Made by a program: the position numbers and the translations under genes. Positions 45,023 to 57,393 of a stretch of DNA of 64,000 nucleotides are shown here, piece by piece. This DNA is from Ceratorhiza oryzae-sativae (Eukaryota; Basidiomycota; Agaricomycetes; Cantharellales; Ceratobasidiaceae). The stretch spans positions 620,001 to 684,000 of the forward strand of contig JARWMV010000250.1 of assembly GCA_030998015.1 (NCBI GenBank). Direction: 5' to 3'. Within the stretch, counting starts at the first letter, position 1. Each line of letters starts with the position of its first letter. The notes under the pieces are model-generated. The model saw nothing but the letters and a program-made list of their open reading frames with translations, did not search any database and was not told the DNA's origin.

Positions 45023-46381
45023 GTTTTTTGTGTAAGCTACTGGCGCTAGGAGTTGACGTACTAGGACATATGTTCTACAGTTCGGCACACTCTACTGTTT
45101 TCTTATAACCAGAGGTGATCGAATACAATGATTCTCGACAAAATTAGGATCAACCGTTGAGCATTTGCAAACTCTGTGACCGAGGCAAGTAGGACCAGCC
45201 GGGTGTTCGATATCGAGCAAGCCACCCACTTGGCATTATACAAACACTAGGTAGCGTCATTTTGAATTATTCCTTGCCCCAGCCAAACTTAGTGCAAGCG
45301 ATGAGCTCAGCTGTAGCGCCAGCCTGGCTTCTATTGTGTGAGCGAAATTATAGGTGTCCGATAGCGACATTTACACACACGTAGCAAGTTTAACGAATGA
45401 GTTATGTTATCCCGCCCCCAACAACGACATTCCCCCAAAATGATTCTTTTTTGTATGGCTCCACCGTTATTAAACATGGCATGCGTAATTCCAATAATTT
45501 ATTAATGTGCAGGCGAGCCGTATTAACTAGTGGCCGTGATGAGTATCGTGGAATTGCGCCTGATCGTCTCGTTTCTGCGATACTCAATGTGCTCTTATGT
45601 CTATACGGAATCTCACCTGGAAGCAACAGCGTCGCCTAAAAGCCATATTTATTGGCTTTATGGATGTGAATATTTTCTTTTTCTTTTGCCTTGCTATAAG
45701 GACACTATCTCCGAAAATCAGGCCGGCTAAATCCGAACCGAACTGGATGCGCCTCCAAGGCTTCAGATCATGGTGGAGACCGGTCCGCGTGCAACAACGA
45801 ACACAAAGCCCTCAATCTGGTATCACCTCATACCTAAATTTTATATTAACGCGCACCATCTTGATAGGGCTTCAAGGATAGTAAATAAATGCAGGTGATT
45901 ATTCGATTAACACTGTAAGCCTATTTAATGTCGAAATTCCCAAGTCCGCTAATGAGAAACCAACACCCCTGACCATGGGCTTGAATTTTGCACACCACAG
46001 CGAATTTTCAAGCGAGTGTTTATGTGCATATATGACCGTTTCGCACACTTTTGCCTTCCATCGGGTTTGGCTAAAGCCAGGAATTTCCTGGCTATATTAG
46101 TAGCCCCATATCAGGGTAAACTCAGAGATTTCTGGTAGACTGTGGCTAATTTAATTATCATGAGCGTGGCTCAGCCCTCCCGAAATTCCAGTAAAAACGG
46201 GTCCCAAGTGCTCAAGCTACAACACACCCAATCTTTTAAAGATATTTGAGCAAAATAACACGTGCACGCTTTGCCAAACGATCAACTGCTTACGTCTGGG
46301 AATTATTCATGGAAGGATGATCATGCGATTTTGATTAACACGAGGCGTTTGTCCACAACCCTTACAAACACCTACTGTCCG
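45023..46381. other. Region without a supported gene
   Basis: AT-rich, with short frames only (45397-45640 on both strands). No protein family, repeat end or RNA gene is recognised. The right 150 bp precede the F-box-like gene. Confidence 0.35.
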
Positions 46382-47407
46382 ATGCGCCCTCTACTCAATA
46401 ATCGCGGTATATTGCGCCAGGTGTTCATGGAACTTGACTCGAAACAATGGCCCAGCCTCGGACGTGTATCTCAATCATTCTTCGGCCCAGCAGCTTCGTT
46501 GGTTTGGAGTAAGGTAGACGGAGTGCACAACCTAGTGCGTCTTCTTCCTGCCTTCCAAGCCTTTTCTGAAACCGGAGAGATTGTTTTGGTGTGCTACGGA
46601 TGGCAATCAAGCCTACTTTTTGATCCAACCTTCGGTCTTCCAACACATATCGTTACTTCACCTCGATTTCGACAGCCCGCCGGCATTGCCAGACGATCTG
46701 ATGGAAATCTGGCCATGCAATCTGTTCAAGATGATCTCGACGGTCTGCCCCAGACTTGGAGATCTTAATATTTGCTTCGAGGGACTTTGTGACTTGCTAC
46801 GGTCGTCTGAAGATGCTGAAAATGCGTTACGTTCTATGCCAAAGCCCCCACTCGACTGCTTGCACTTGGCTTGGGCTAACTTTGGAAGGGGGTTTGATCA
46901 GCTCGACCCGCTCGAGCTAATAACTGCTTGGCCACGAGTAACTCGGCTGCAGTTGCCGCATCTACAAACCAATTTCATGGGGCTATATAAATTCTCCTGT
47001 CTTCCCATGCTCGAACATCTCACAGTGTCCTTATACTTCCAGGGTGAGGGTAGTGACGATTGGTACTTCACACAGTCGGTAGGCTGTTCACCTCTCCGAC
47101 AGTTGAATGGATCCAGCCATACGTTGTTTTATAGTGAAGTCTTCCCAACGTATGCCGCTCAGTGAGTCGCTGATAATGCAGAGTGATGCACAAATTTGTG
47201 TCTTATTTTGATGCCACTTATACCAGAGCATTGCTTCATTTCTGGCCGAAGCTTGAGCGAATAGAACGGGATATGGCTGGCGCGCATATAGACGGGATGG
47301 ATGGGGATGAGGATCTCCAGGACTTCATTGACGACCTCGAACATATAAATAGGGCGATAGGCGAGCTTCGACAAAAGAATAACGCGAATGGGAAGGGAAC
47401 GGCCTGA
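46382..47407 (+). pseudogene. F-box/LRR-like gene, possibly frameshifted
   Basis: From the ATG at 46382 the frame encodes an F-box-like N-terminus (ILRQVFMELDSKQWPSLGRV, then FFGPAASLVW). Near 46580-46640 the coding frame changes to one that runs to 47161 with LRR-like content (HISLLHLDFDSPPALPDDLM; CPRLGDLNICFEGL; WPRVTRLQLPHL). No adequate intron explains the change, so a small indel is likely. A clean GTGAGT...TACCAG intron (47162-47226) then joins TYAAQ to ALLHFWPKLERIE and an acidic helical tail ending at 47407. F-box proteins link substrates to the SCF ubiquitin ligase. Large families of such proteins with many dead copies are common in Agaricomycetes. The product may be non-functional. 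Confidence 0.6.
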
Positions 47408-48389
47408 GGTGATCTCTATATTCGTTGCGTATCTCCCCTCAGTGCCAAGATCAATCCTCGTCCATTCCGGCTTTAACAGCTTTGAGCCTGTTTTTTTTTT
47501 TTTTTTTTGAACCACGTGTATTATAGCCGTGGCAGGGCGTAGCCCTATGGTGCGACTTCTAGAGAGAGACACACAGCGTGGAGTAGAAAGGAGAAAGAGA
47601 AGGGGAAATATAGACGAGTGCTACTGAAACTAATCGACATGCGCTTGCAGAGAGTAAACTACTGGTACTACGGTGCTAAAGGGGAGAGAGCTAGGCACAG
47701 GCCAGAAAGCGGGAACACTAAGGATTTCAGCCTGTTGTATTATGCATGACATTGGATCCGATGAACGTCGCAACGGCATCTCGATGACGTAAATGCGCAT
47801 GGCACATAAAAATAAACTTATTTGGAAAGTGAACGCATGGGTCTCAGCCTGTAGAGATACGGGACGGGACACTCAGCTCCCGTTCGCAAGAGCCGCGGAG
47901 GTCATGTGCTACTATCATCATCGTCCTTCTTCCCTTAGCCGCGCTTTGGTCCTATTCATACAAGACACCACGCGGTATCCATACCGCGCGGGCATAGACC
48001 ACATCCCTCGCACCCACTTTCTCCGTTTCCTGGGGGTTTGTCCCAACCTCCCAAGCGCTTCTGGAGGATCAGGATTTGCTGCCCAGTCCCGCCAGCGTGG
48101 CTGGCGGTCCAACCACACATCCGCCAAGCGCTCTCAGCGTCACGTCCTATTTCTTCACATAGTATTAATAATTATATTATATGTCACTTTGCTATTTCGG
48201 CCTGGCTCGTCATCGAAATAAGGCTGAATTAGTGGTTACTCATATGTACAAATTCATAGCCCCAGTACCTATAATTGATCATGAGTCAAGCCGCCGCTCT
48301 GACTTGCTATACGTGCGCTCACGGCATGTCACGTGCGTAGGTTAGTAAAGGGGTTACGTTACCTAACGTGTCTCAGCCCAGCAACGACC
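47408..48389. other. Intergenic region with an 18-base poly(T)
   Basis: The poly(T) tract at 47491-47508 could be the tail of a reverse-oriented retroposed sequence, but no body is recognised beside it. 47918-48230 has GC-rich open frames on both strands without recognisable content. Confidence 0.35.
47491..47508. repeat. Poly(T) tract, 18 bases
   Basis: Uninterrupted T run directly after the F-box-like gene. Confidence 0.9.
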
Positions 48390-51130
48390 ATGAGCGAGCT
48401 GACCGGATTCTCAAGCAAGGGCGCAGCAAGCACTGGGCTGAACACGGAGAGCGTTGGTGCCAGCGACGTTGCCCATAACCCAACAGCGACCATTCAAGTC
48501 CAGAGGAGGGGGACGAGGTGAGCATGCGTACTTGAGGCGCGCACATCGGAGACCATAGCTAATGGCGTGGTAGACGAACATATTCCTAGCGGCTCAGAGG
48601 GGAGATGTGCCGTTGCTGCAGTCGATTATATCCAAAGGACTGGCGACTGCCAACGACCGGGATGCTCAGAACGTGACACCGCTTCATTGGGCGGCGATCA
48701 ATGCACAGCTTGCGGCGTGCGAATACCTCATCCAGGCGGGCGCCGAGGTTGACGCGCTTGGAGGGGAATTGGTCAGCACTCCTATGCAATGGGCCGCGCG
48801 CAATGGATACATCTACATAATCCAACTGCTGCTCCAGCACGGTGCCGATCCAGCCATTGCCGACGCACAGGGATACAATACTCTCCACCTCGTCACGCAC
48901 TCCAGCGGTGTCATGCCACTCCTTTACATTCTCCAGCACCGTGACAAAGTTCCTGTCGATTCTCCAGACAGTGCCGGTCATACAGCGCTCATGTGGGCTG
49001 CGTACCAAGGCGATGCACTATCCGTAGATCTGCTTCTCAAACATGGCGCGAGTGTTTCTGCAGTTGACATCGCTGGCCTCACACCGCTTCATTGGTCTGT
49101 CGTGCGTGGAAACAGGATGTGTATACGCCGTTTGGTTGAGTCCGGCGCCGACGTAGGTGCGAGGAACTCGGAGGGAAAGACAGCACGCGATATGGCGATC
49201 GAACTCAAAAGCATCGGGGCGTGGAAGAAAGCCTTGGAAGAAGGCGGGCTTGAGGAAGATGGGCGAAAGCGCGCCAGGCCACTCAGCGAGGTATGTTTCT
49301 ATTCTTAGTAGATTGGATAGTTCTTTATTCAGTCATTCTGTAGCGTCACACCAAGCTGGCTGTACTACTCACCCCGACTGCTTTTTTATACCTGATTTTT
49401 AAAACACTTGATTTCTTGCCATGGTATACTGGTATCCCACTTGCGATGGCTGAATTCTTTGGCATGCATCACGTGCGTACATCCACGGGAGGTACGCGAC
49501 TGGAGTTCCTGACGTCGTTGTGCACGTTGATAGATCATATCCCGGGTGCTTCTGAACCACAACTCCTACTCCGAGCCTCTAACTGGGTCTCCTTATTTCG
49601 CTGGGATCATCCTTGGCAGCTTAATCTGGGTCACTTGGGGTTGGGCCACTATTCTTGCACCAGGTGAGTTGCTATTGTCCTAGATAGATAATCTTCTGAT
49701 TTTGTTTATCAATAGCTCTTCCTAACCATACCTTTGCCCACTTGATGTACTTTGTCTCTGCTTCACTCTGCGCATACAACTTCTTCCGAGCGATCACATT
49801 GGATCCGGGAACATGCCCACGACCTGGAAGCGAGGGTGAAATGAAATCGGTATGTTTTATCATTTTTATATTGACGGTCGTGATCGTCAGGTAGTTTAGG
49901 AATTAACAACTTCGGACTAGATCATCGAAAAGCTTGCTACCGAGGGGAGGCTCAACGGCCAAACATTCTGCATATCATGTTTAGTTAGTATGGCTGTGTT
50001 ACGATTCAAGAAGCTATATTTATCAGTGCGTGCTCTAGGCGCGCAAACCGCTCCGATCCAAACATTGCCGAGTATGCGACCGGTGCATTGCGCGGTTCGA
50101 TCAGTGCGTCTGTAAACTCTTGCGATCATGCAATTACTTAACCTGTTTTAATTGCCATAGTCATTGCCCATGGGTATGGAATTGTGGTATGTTTCATCAA
50201 CCGGTGTTGTCTCGCTCGGCTAACTCATAACCATAGTTGGAGTACACAACCATCGCCAATTCATCATGTTTGTTATTACACTTGTATCTGGGATCTTGTG
50301 GTTCAACTATCTGGCGTGGCAATGTGAGTGGTATATGGCTTGTTTCCCCTTGATCTGATTTGTGGTTTTCTAGACTTCACTATGCCCAGTCCCAGCCCGG
50401 CTGACCCTAATACCCCAGCTGTCCCACCACTACCTCCAGTTCAGGCCTCTCCATCCTGTCCTCTGTCTACCGGTCTTTGCGAATTCACGGCAGCCAATAC
50501 TTTCCTTATCTCTCTTGTCCTCTGGGCCTCTCTGCAACTTTCATGGACCGTGATCCTCCTAGCCGGCCAGCTCTGGCAAATCGCTCGCCAAATGACCACG
50601 CTCGAAGTTCCAACTTGGGTCGATATGGATTCATGGGCGGGAAAGGCGGAACAAGTCTCAACGGTCAGGATGGGCACACTCATGCACACTCGCACGGTGC
50701 TGGCGAGGGACATGGCCATGGCCACCGACACCAACATGGTCTTTCCGGCTGCTTCGCCAAGCTCTCTGGTGCAGCTATGTCTCTGACCGGTTTGGACCGG
50801 TATACCAAGTTCCGAGCGGGCGAGGGTCTCAAACGAGCCAAGACAGCGCGAAACCCGTTCAGCACTGGCGTGATCGGGAATTGCACCGACTTTTGGACTG
50901 CTGGCAAGACGTTGGGTGTGGACTATCGCGTTGTGTACGAGGTGCCTGATGAAGGATTCCTTGAGGCTAAGAGGCGACGTGGAGAGGATGATGATGTGTA
51001 TTTGGGAGGCGGGGCGGGCGGCTCTGGAGGAAAGAGGGGTGCTCTTTTAGGTCGGCTGAAAGCGATGATGGGGGCTGGCGGAGCAGGCGCGAGGGGATAC
51101 GAGCCGGTGAGGATGAGTGCCGATGTATAA
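48390..51130 (+). CDS. AKR1: Ankyrin-repeat palmitoyltransferase (DHHC), AKR1 type
   Basis: Ten-exon model: 48390-48517, 48574-49290, 49344-49472, 49534-49663, 49716-49849, 49921-49983, 50039-50103, 50161-50186, 50237-50323, 50374-51130. Exon 2 has at least five ankyrin repeats ([40 protein letters not shown]). Then come membrane segments, a Cys-rich domain ([26 protein letters not shown] in parts) and the catalytic DHHC, formed across the exon 7/8 border, followed by PWVWNCVG. The Golgi/endosomal enzyme transfers palmitate to cysteines of cytosolic proteins. A His/Gly-rich stretch follows the last membrane segment. Two problems: intron 1 joins out of phase with the ATG used, and near 50607 one T appears to be missing (GAAGTTCC; a third T restores [11 protein letters not shown]). 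So the start and the shift need checking. Confidence 0.88.
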
Positions 51131-51713
51131 ACGCTGCGGACCAAAATGGCCTAGGGTACTGGATACCTGTTGTATAATCTTCCTTTGCAATAGTGAATTA
51201 TTCGTCTCGATCTCGATGTTGCACCTTGCGTTCGTTGAGGTAAAATTATTAATCTAGTGTTGGCAACGTTCAAAGCTTTTTAGAGTTGTTCATTTCATTG
51301 GTTCGTAATCGATTCCGTGATACAGTTTATAACCTAAAAGAGCAGATCCCAAGGTGATTTGAGTTGGGTGTGCTATACAAGGGTCAAGGCCACGCTGTCG
51401 TTAAGCAGCCCAAGCTCTCTTCTGCCTATGTTAAATCCAATAGCTCAACGGTACCTCCCAGTCAGCCATGGGTTACATCCTTAGCCAGATGCGTGAATCC
51501 CAACTCACCCGGACGAACCCTGTGGGACTCCAAACTCAATACGGGGAGGCTTTCTGACACTCCGCAAAATGGCGCACTTGGACATCCCACGAGGAGACCA
51601 CTCTTATTAATTTTTTTTTCCCCCTTTGCTTGAATGAATCCATCAGATTTTAATACTTGGACGCGATGATAGCATAAAATTTGATTTACGGGACCGGCCT
51701 ACTATATTCATTT
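51131..51713. other. Convergent 3' intergenic region
   Basis: 583 bp between AKR1 and ADE5,7 stop codons. 51364-51633 has a short plus-strand open frame without recognisable content; nothing else seen. Confidence 0.4.
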
Positions 51714-54553
51714 TCAAAGCCATGCATCGAGTCCAACCAATTCAACCCCTTCTCCCGCCACGACTTCTCCTATCACATATGTAGTTCCGCCAATAAGCCC
51801 CTTGGCTCTTTCGACGTCTTCTTTTCCGACTACAACAACCATCCCGATCCCACAGTTGAATGTCCGCGCCATCTCTAGCGGTGCTACGCCCCCAGTCTTC
51901 CCTAGCCAACGGAATACTTCAGGGTACGGGTACGAACGAGCATCGATACGAGCACCTGTCCCTTTGGGAAGGACTCTTGGGATATTCTCCACGAATCCTC
52001 CACCGGTTATGTGCGCAAGTCCTTTCAGCACCGACTCGCGAATCGCGGGCAAGAGCGTACGGACGTAGATGGTCGTTGGCGCCAAGAGTGCTGCACCCAG
52101 TGTCGCGGATTTGGCCCACGGGCAGGGTTCCGAGTACGATAGGCCACTGCGGTCGATGATCTTGCGGACGAGAGAGAAGCCGTTGGAGTGCAAGCCGTTA
52201 GAAGGTAGCCCCAAAAGAACGTCGCCGGGAGCGATGCTAGGCTTGGGGAGCAGTAAATGTCGGTCAACGGCTCCAACAGCGAACCCGGCAAGATCATAGT
52301 CGCCTACGAGGTCAAGAATATGAGGTGGAAATATACACTTTGGACAGCTGCATTGCGAACCTTCGTGGTACATTCCCGGCATTTCGGCTGTCTCTCCTCC
52401 GATCAACGCACATCCGGCTTCCAAGCATGCAGCAGCGATGCCTTTGATGACTTGGGCAGCAACGGGAACGTCGAGCTTGCTGCATCCGTAGTAGTCCAGG
52501 AAATACAACGGCTCCGCGCCTTGGACGACGAGGTCATTGACAGACATAGCGACCAGGTCGATTCCTACTCGGATTCGTCACGAGCGAATAGAGAGCAAGA
52601 GCCGAAAGCGTACCAACAGTGTCGTGGACACCCGAATCGAGTGCGACGCGGAGCTTAGTGCCAACACCATCTGTTCCGCTCACCAACAAAGGATCACGCA
52701 TATTGAGATTTGCAGCCTTGAGGTCGAACACACCCCCGAATCCACCGATTGAGCCGTCCGCGCCTGGCCGGCGCGTGCTCTTAGTGTATGGTTTGATCAT
52801 CTCGACTAACGCGTTGCCTGCATCCACGGACACCCCCGCTTGGGCGTATGTAAGACCAGTGGGCGGGGTTGGAGAGGCGATTGCTCTATGGCAAACCGTC
52901 AGCATGATGCACTCCAGATACAAAAATAACAGTATGTGCACCTGTGAGCGATGTCTCTTCGGAAGGTTTTTCCTTCAAATGTCACAGTGTTTACGCCCTT
53001 GTATGCGCGATCAAGAGCTTCGCGGAGTGTCTCGCCGTACGCTGCAACTGCGATTACACGCCCACCGGACGTCAGAACCTGATTATCCTTAGTAGAAGTC
53101 CCAGCGTGGAAGATAACCGTGCCTAATAACAATAATAAAAATCAATAAAAACTCGGCAAAACAAGAGCCAGGCGAGCGCACGTTCCGGGATAGCACCGGT
53201 CACAATAGGTTTGCCTTTGGGATAACTCCCCGGATATCCTTGGGACGCGAGAACGACTGATACTGCGACACCAGGAAGCGTGGTCACTTTAACGCTGTCT
53301 AGTCGGTGTTCTACGCAAGCCTGATTGTCAAGTGAACGTAGAATCTCAAGTCGCATTTGAATATATCCGTCTTACCAAGAAAATCTCGGCCAAATCTGTT
53401 TCTTCAGATAACAACAACATCAAAGCCTCGGTTTCTGGGTCTCCGAAACGCACGTTGTACTCGAGAACCTTTGGACCGGATTGGGTGAGCATAAAACCTG
53501 TAAACAACATTCCAACGAACGGAAACCCTTCCGAGGCGAGGAGACGTTACTATTCATCCGTTGTATGAAAAAAGGCATATATGCGCACCATCCTTTCGCA
53601 TGCCGTCGATAGTCGGTTGAAGGGTTTCTTTCATGATCCTAGCCATGACATCTGGAGTAGCGACAGGTGCTGGTGCGTATGCTCCCATCCCACCTGTGTT
53701 TGGACCTACGTCGCCTTCTCCGATCCTCTTGTGATCCTGGGCTGCTGGAAGCGGAATGACAGTATAACCATCAGAGAAAGCCAAGACGGAAAGCTCTGGT
53801 CCTTCTAGGCACTCTTCAATCACGACCTCGTCGCCTGATAACCACCTTTAATATAAATATATTGTCCAATGCAAAGCATACACTCACCAGCACTCCCGAA
53901 TGCCTGATCGAGCATAATTTCGCGCAAGCCAGATTCGATATCCGCCTCGTTCTGAGGAAGGAGAACGCCCTTCCCGGCAGCGAGTCCACTAGCCTTGAGA
54001 ACGACCTTGAATCCACACGTGCGAGCGTAATCCAAGGCATCTTCAAACTGAGACGACTTGAATGTACGGTACGTCGCAGTTGGGATGTTATGTCGTCGCA
54101 TAAAATCTTTCGAGAATGCCTTGGACCCCTCCATCTGTGCGGCTCTCTGCGATGGCCCAAACACAGGGATGCCAACTGGTTGAATCAGCCATTTTTAAAA
54201 ACAAACGTCTAATCACTCGAGGATACCAATACCTTTTCTGAAAACGGATTCGATACCATCTACCAACGGTTGCTCCGGTCCTGGAACAACCAAGTTTATC
54301 TGTGCTTATGCTGGCAATTAGCAGCGACTTTGATATATAAAAACTCTCCACCCACATTGTTTCCTAGCGCAAATGCCTTCAATCCTTCGAAATCATCCGC
54401 CGAAACTTTGATGTTTGTAGTTTTTTGACCCTGAGTGCCCCCGTTGCCTGGGGCGACAAATATCTTCCGCACGCGAGGTGATTTCTCGAGGCGCCAAGCG
54501 AGGGCATGCTCGCGTCCGCCACTTCCGACTATGAGGATGTTGAGGTCGGACAT
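51714..54553 (-). CDS. ADE5,7: Bifunctional GAR synthetase / AIR synthetase (purine synthesis)
   Basis: Ten exons: 54553-54356, 54299-54233, 54175-53888, 53834-53589, 53527-53376, 53320-53182, 53122-52942, 52885-52614, 52564-52361, 52303-51714; 778 residues, frame closes, normal for fungal fusion proteins. The N-terminal half is PurD-like: [22 protein letters not shown], an ATP-grasp core ([42 protein letters not shown]). The C-terminal half is PurM-like: [69 protein letters not shown]. It catalyses steps 2 and 5 of IMP synthesis in the cytosol. It is divergent from the ribosome-assembly gene RRB1, 653 bp away. Confidence 0.95.
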
Positions 54554-55206
54554 GAGAGGCGAGGAGATATGATGGTCGGAGCGTGATCGCCAGCAAGCGC
54601 GTAGCTGGGGCGTTTTGTGCTCTCCAAATTTTTTGATTGATTCACCACCGATCTCCACTTATCGCCGACCGTGCCACAACCCTCAATGGAACGCTGAGCA
54701 GAAGTAGCCCCCTCCGAGAAGGGACAGATGCACAATCGGGATTAACCTCTAACGATTTACAAACAACGACGGTTTACAAGTAGGGAACAAGAAAAGTTTG
54801 CCATCAATCAAAACGGATACTGCACCACGTGTCGACTCTGGGTATACGATTTTTGTGGAAACAATATATCGCAGAGATATTGAATCTCTGCGGCGTGGCG
54901 CCTTTTGCAGCCTCGAATCGTTTGTTTATGCCTAGTTCTTGTACTTTGTAACAATGAAAATAAATGACGTGAATGATTGCTTGCGAGCATACACAAAATT
55001 TCGATCAAGTTCACAAGCCGAGAGAACGTAGGACAGCCGTCAAGAGCTGACGAGGCAGCAAAAACCTCGCTCCGAACACTGTGGGAGCACGCAAGCGAGA
55101 GATGATTTACTTGAACCCATTGATATAAGCGCGGACCTGGGGCGTTTGAGAGTCAAATTTTTTGATCAACCACCAGCTGCTGTACTCGTCGCGACCACTT
55201 GACACT
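54554..55206. promoter_or_regulatory. Divergent promoter region of ADE5,7 and RRB1
   Basis: 653 bp separate the two ATGs, so both genes draw on this interval. No clear TATA box is seen. Both genes serve growth (nucleotides, ribosomes), which makes shared control plausible but unproven. Confidence 0.5.
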
Positions 55207-57004
55207 ATGGCCAAGCGTGCCGCAACAGAGACTGCCGTTCCGGAGGAAGGCCAGGCATACGCCAAGGTACCCGCAACAGGCACGAATGCGCCTCGAAGAT
55301 CAATTTCGGTTGATGAAATGGGCGATTTCGAAGATGAATGGGAGGACGACATCGAGAGCGATGGAGAGGTTGTGGACAATGACGATGAAGACGAGTCGAG
55401 TATGTCACTCTAAAAATTGTGCTACTTTTCCAATTAATGTCCAATAGAAATGGAGGTGGACGAGGATGTAACTCAAGCCGCTGAAGATGAAGACGAACCG
55501 CCCAGTGCCCCAGACGTATACCTTCCTGGTTCACATAAACTCGCAGAGGACGAAGTTCTTGAAGCAGACCAATCGGTGTACGAGATGCTTCATCAAATGG
55601 GCGTTAATTGGCCCTGCCTATCATTCGATGTCTTGCGCGATGCTTTAGGTGACAATCGACAAACCTATCCGGCAACAGCCTACATCGTCACGGGAACACA
55701 AGCTGATGTCGCTTCTAAAAACGAGGTCCTGATCATGAAGATGAGCCGGCTGTCCAAGACCCAAAAGGACGATGGTGCGTTCCGAGGCTGGTTGGGCTAG
55801 CCGCAAAATTCGGTCGAATGACATATTCCATTTAGGCGATTCGGATGACTCGGATGACGACTCTGATGTGGAAGACGAAGAAGCTGTGGTTGAATATCGG
55901 TCCATGCCTCACCAAGGTGGCGTCAATCGAGTCCGCGCTCAACCGGTGTCGTCTCTTCCTTCGGCGACTGTGCCCTACCACGTTGCAACCTGGGCCGACA
56001 CAGGCAAGGTTCACATATGGAACGTCCGACCGCTCATCGAGAGCCTAGACGTTCCGGGATATACACTCTCCAAACCCCAATTATCCAAACCTGTTTACAC
56101 AATCACTCAGCATGGTCGGACAGAAGGCTTTGGATTAGACTGGGGCCCTGCATCGGGAGGACCTAGGCTGCTATCTGGAGACCTCCACGGCCGGATCTTT
56201 CTGACAACTGCCAATCAATCATCCTTTACCACAGCCGCCGCACCATTTACCGGTCACACACAACCTGTTGAGGATATCCAATGGTCTCCGAGTGAGGCAA
56301 CTGTTTTCGCATCGTGTTCGTCCGACAAGAGCGTCAGGGTCTGGGATGTCCGCGCTAAGGGCCGAAAGAGCGTCACTCAAATCGCGCGAGCGCATGACAG
56401 CGACGTTAACGTCATGAGCTGGAATAGGGGTACTTCCTATCTCTTGGTCACCGGAGGAGATGAAGGGGGTATCAAGGTTTGGGATCTCCGGAATCTCAAG
56501 GGGTGAGTTTGACCTCGCTCATCGAATGCTTTTTACTGATTCATCGTTTTGCCTGACTCGTTGTATTGATACGCCCTACCTTGAAATTGATATCGGCTAG
56601 TGCAAGTGTCGCGCCTCCGTCACCCGTGGTCCATTTTACATGGCATCGTGGGCCCATCACCTCGATAGAGTGGCATCCAACTGAGGATTCTATATTTGCG
56701 GCCTCTGGATCCGATGACCAAGTGACCTTGTGGGATTTGTCAGTGGAGCAAGATGAGGAAGAAGTAGGCACGAAAGAGATACACACCGCCAATGGGGAAA
56801 AGGTATGTCTGTGCAGATGAGCAAGACCAAGCCAGTCTATATTGACGGGCATGGGGGTAGCTGAAGGACGTTCCTTCGCAATTACTATTCGTCCACCAAG
56901 GGCAGTCCGACGTTAAAGAGGTTCACTGGCATCCCCAGATCCCTGGGTGTGTCATGAGCACGGCGAATAGTGGATTCAACGTTTTCAAGACGATATCAGT
57001 GTAA
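55207..57004 (+). CDS. RRB1: WD40 ribosome-assembly protein, RRB1/GRWD1 family
   Basis: Five exons: 55207-55399, 55448-55774, 55836-56502, 56601-56802, 56861-57004; 510 residues, frame closes. The N-terminus is acidic ([20 protein letters not shown]), then the family signature [20 protein letters not shown] and [11 protein letters not shown], as in the CAF1C/H4-binding type domain. WD repeats follow ([12 protein letters not shown]...[43 protein letters not shown]). An Asp/Glu-only linker lies at about 55840-55890. Yeast Rrb1 is the chaperone of ribosomal protein L3 in the nucleus and nucleolus. Splice joints fall inside conserved parts and close in frame. Confidence 0.95.
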
Positions 57005-57393
57005 ATTGAATAGATGGGATTGAGCATTTGGATAGTGCATATTATTGTAAGCATACAATTACTCTGCATTTAGCCTTGACTTGGAACTCGAATGTGTACC
57101 AAGAGATCCGTTCGGAGTTCTGAAAAAGGGATGCGGTATACTAAACGAAAAGGACAATAGTACTACATGTGCAGTTGTACAAGAACAAGTTTCATGCAGA
57201 CAGTTCTTTCGAATAATAAACGACAAACGTATCGAAAATTCGAGTCACAAAGAATAAAGAAAATACTGAACATAAGGCAGCACAAGCAAACATTCCCAAG
57301 AAGGCCTGCTTGTACCGCACTTGTACCCAGTACGATAAGTTATGAGAAAGTCCAATGGGGGGGGGGTGGAAAGGTAGCGAACGTCTGCCGAAT
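57005..57393. other. Convergent 3' intergenic region
   Basis: 389 bp, AT-rich near 57040-57290, with a G run at about 57359-57366. No gene seen. Confidence 0.4.

Noticed and set aside
51364..51633. 89-codon plus-strand frame after AKR1
   Set aside because: No recognisable content and no conserved features; probably chance.
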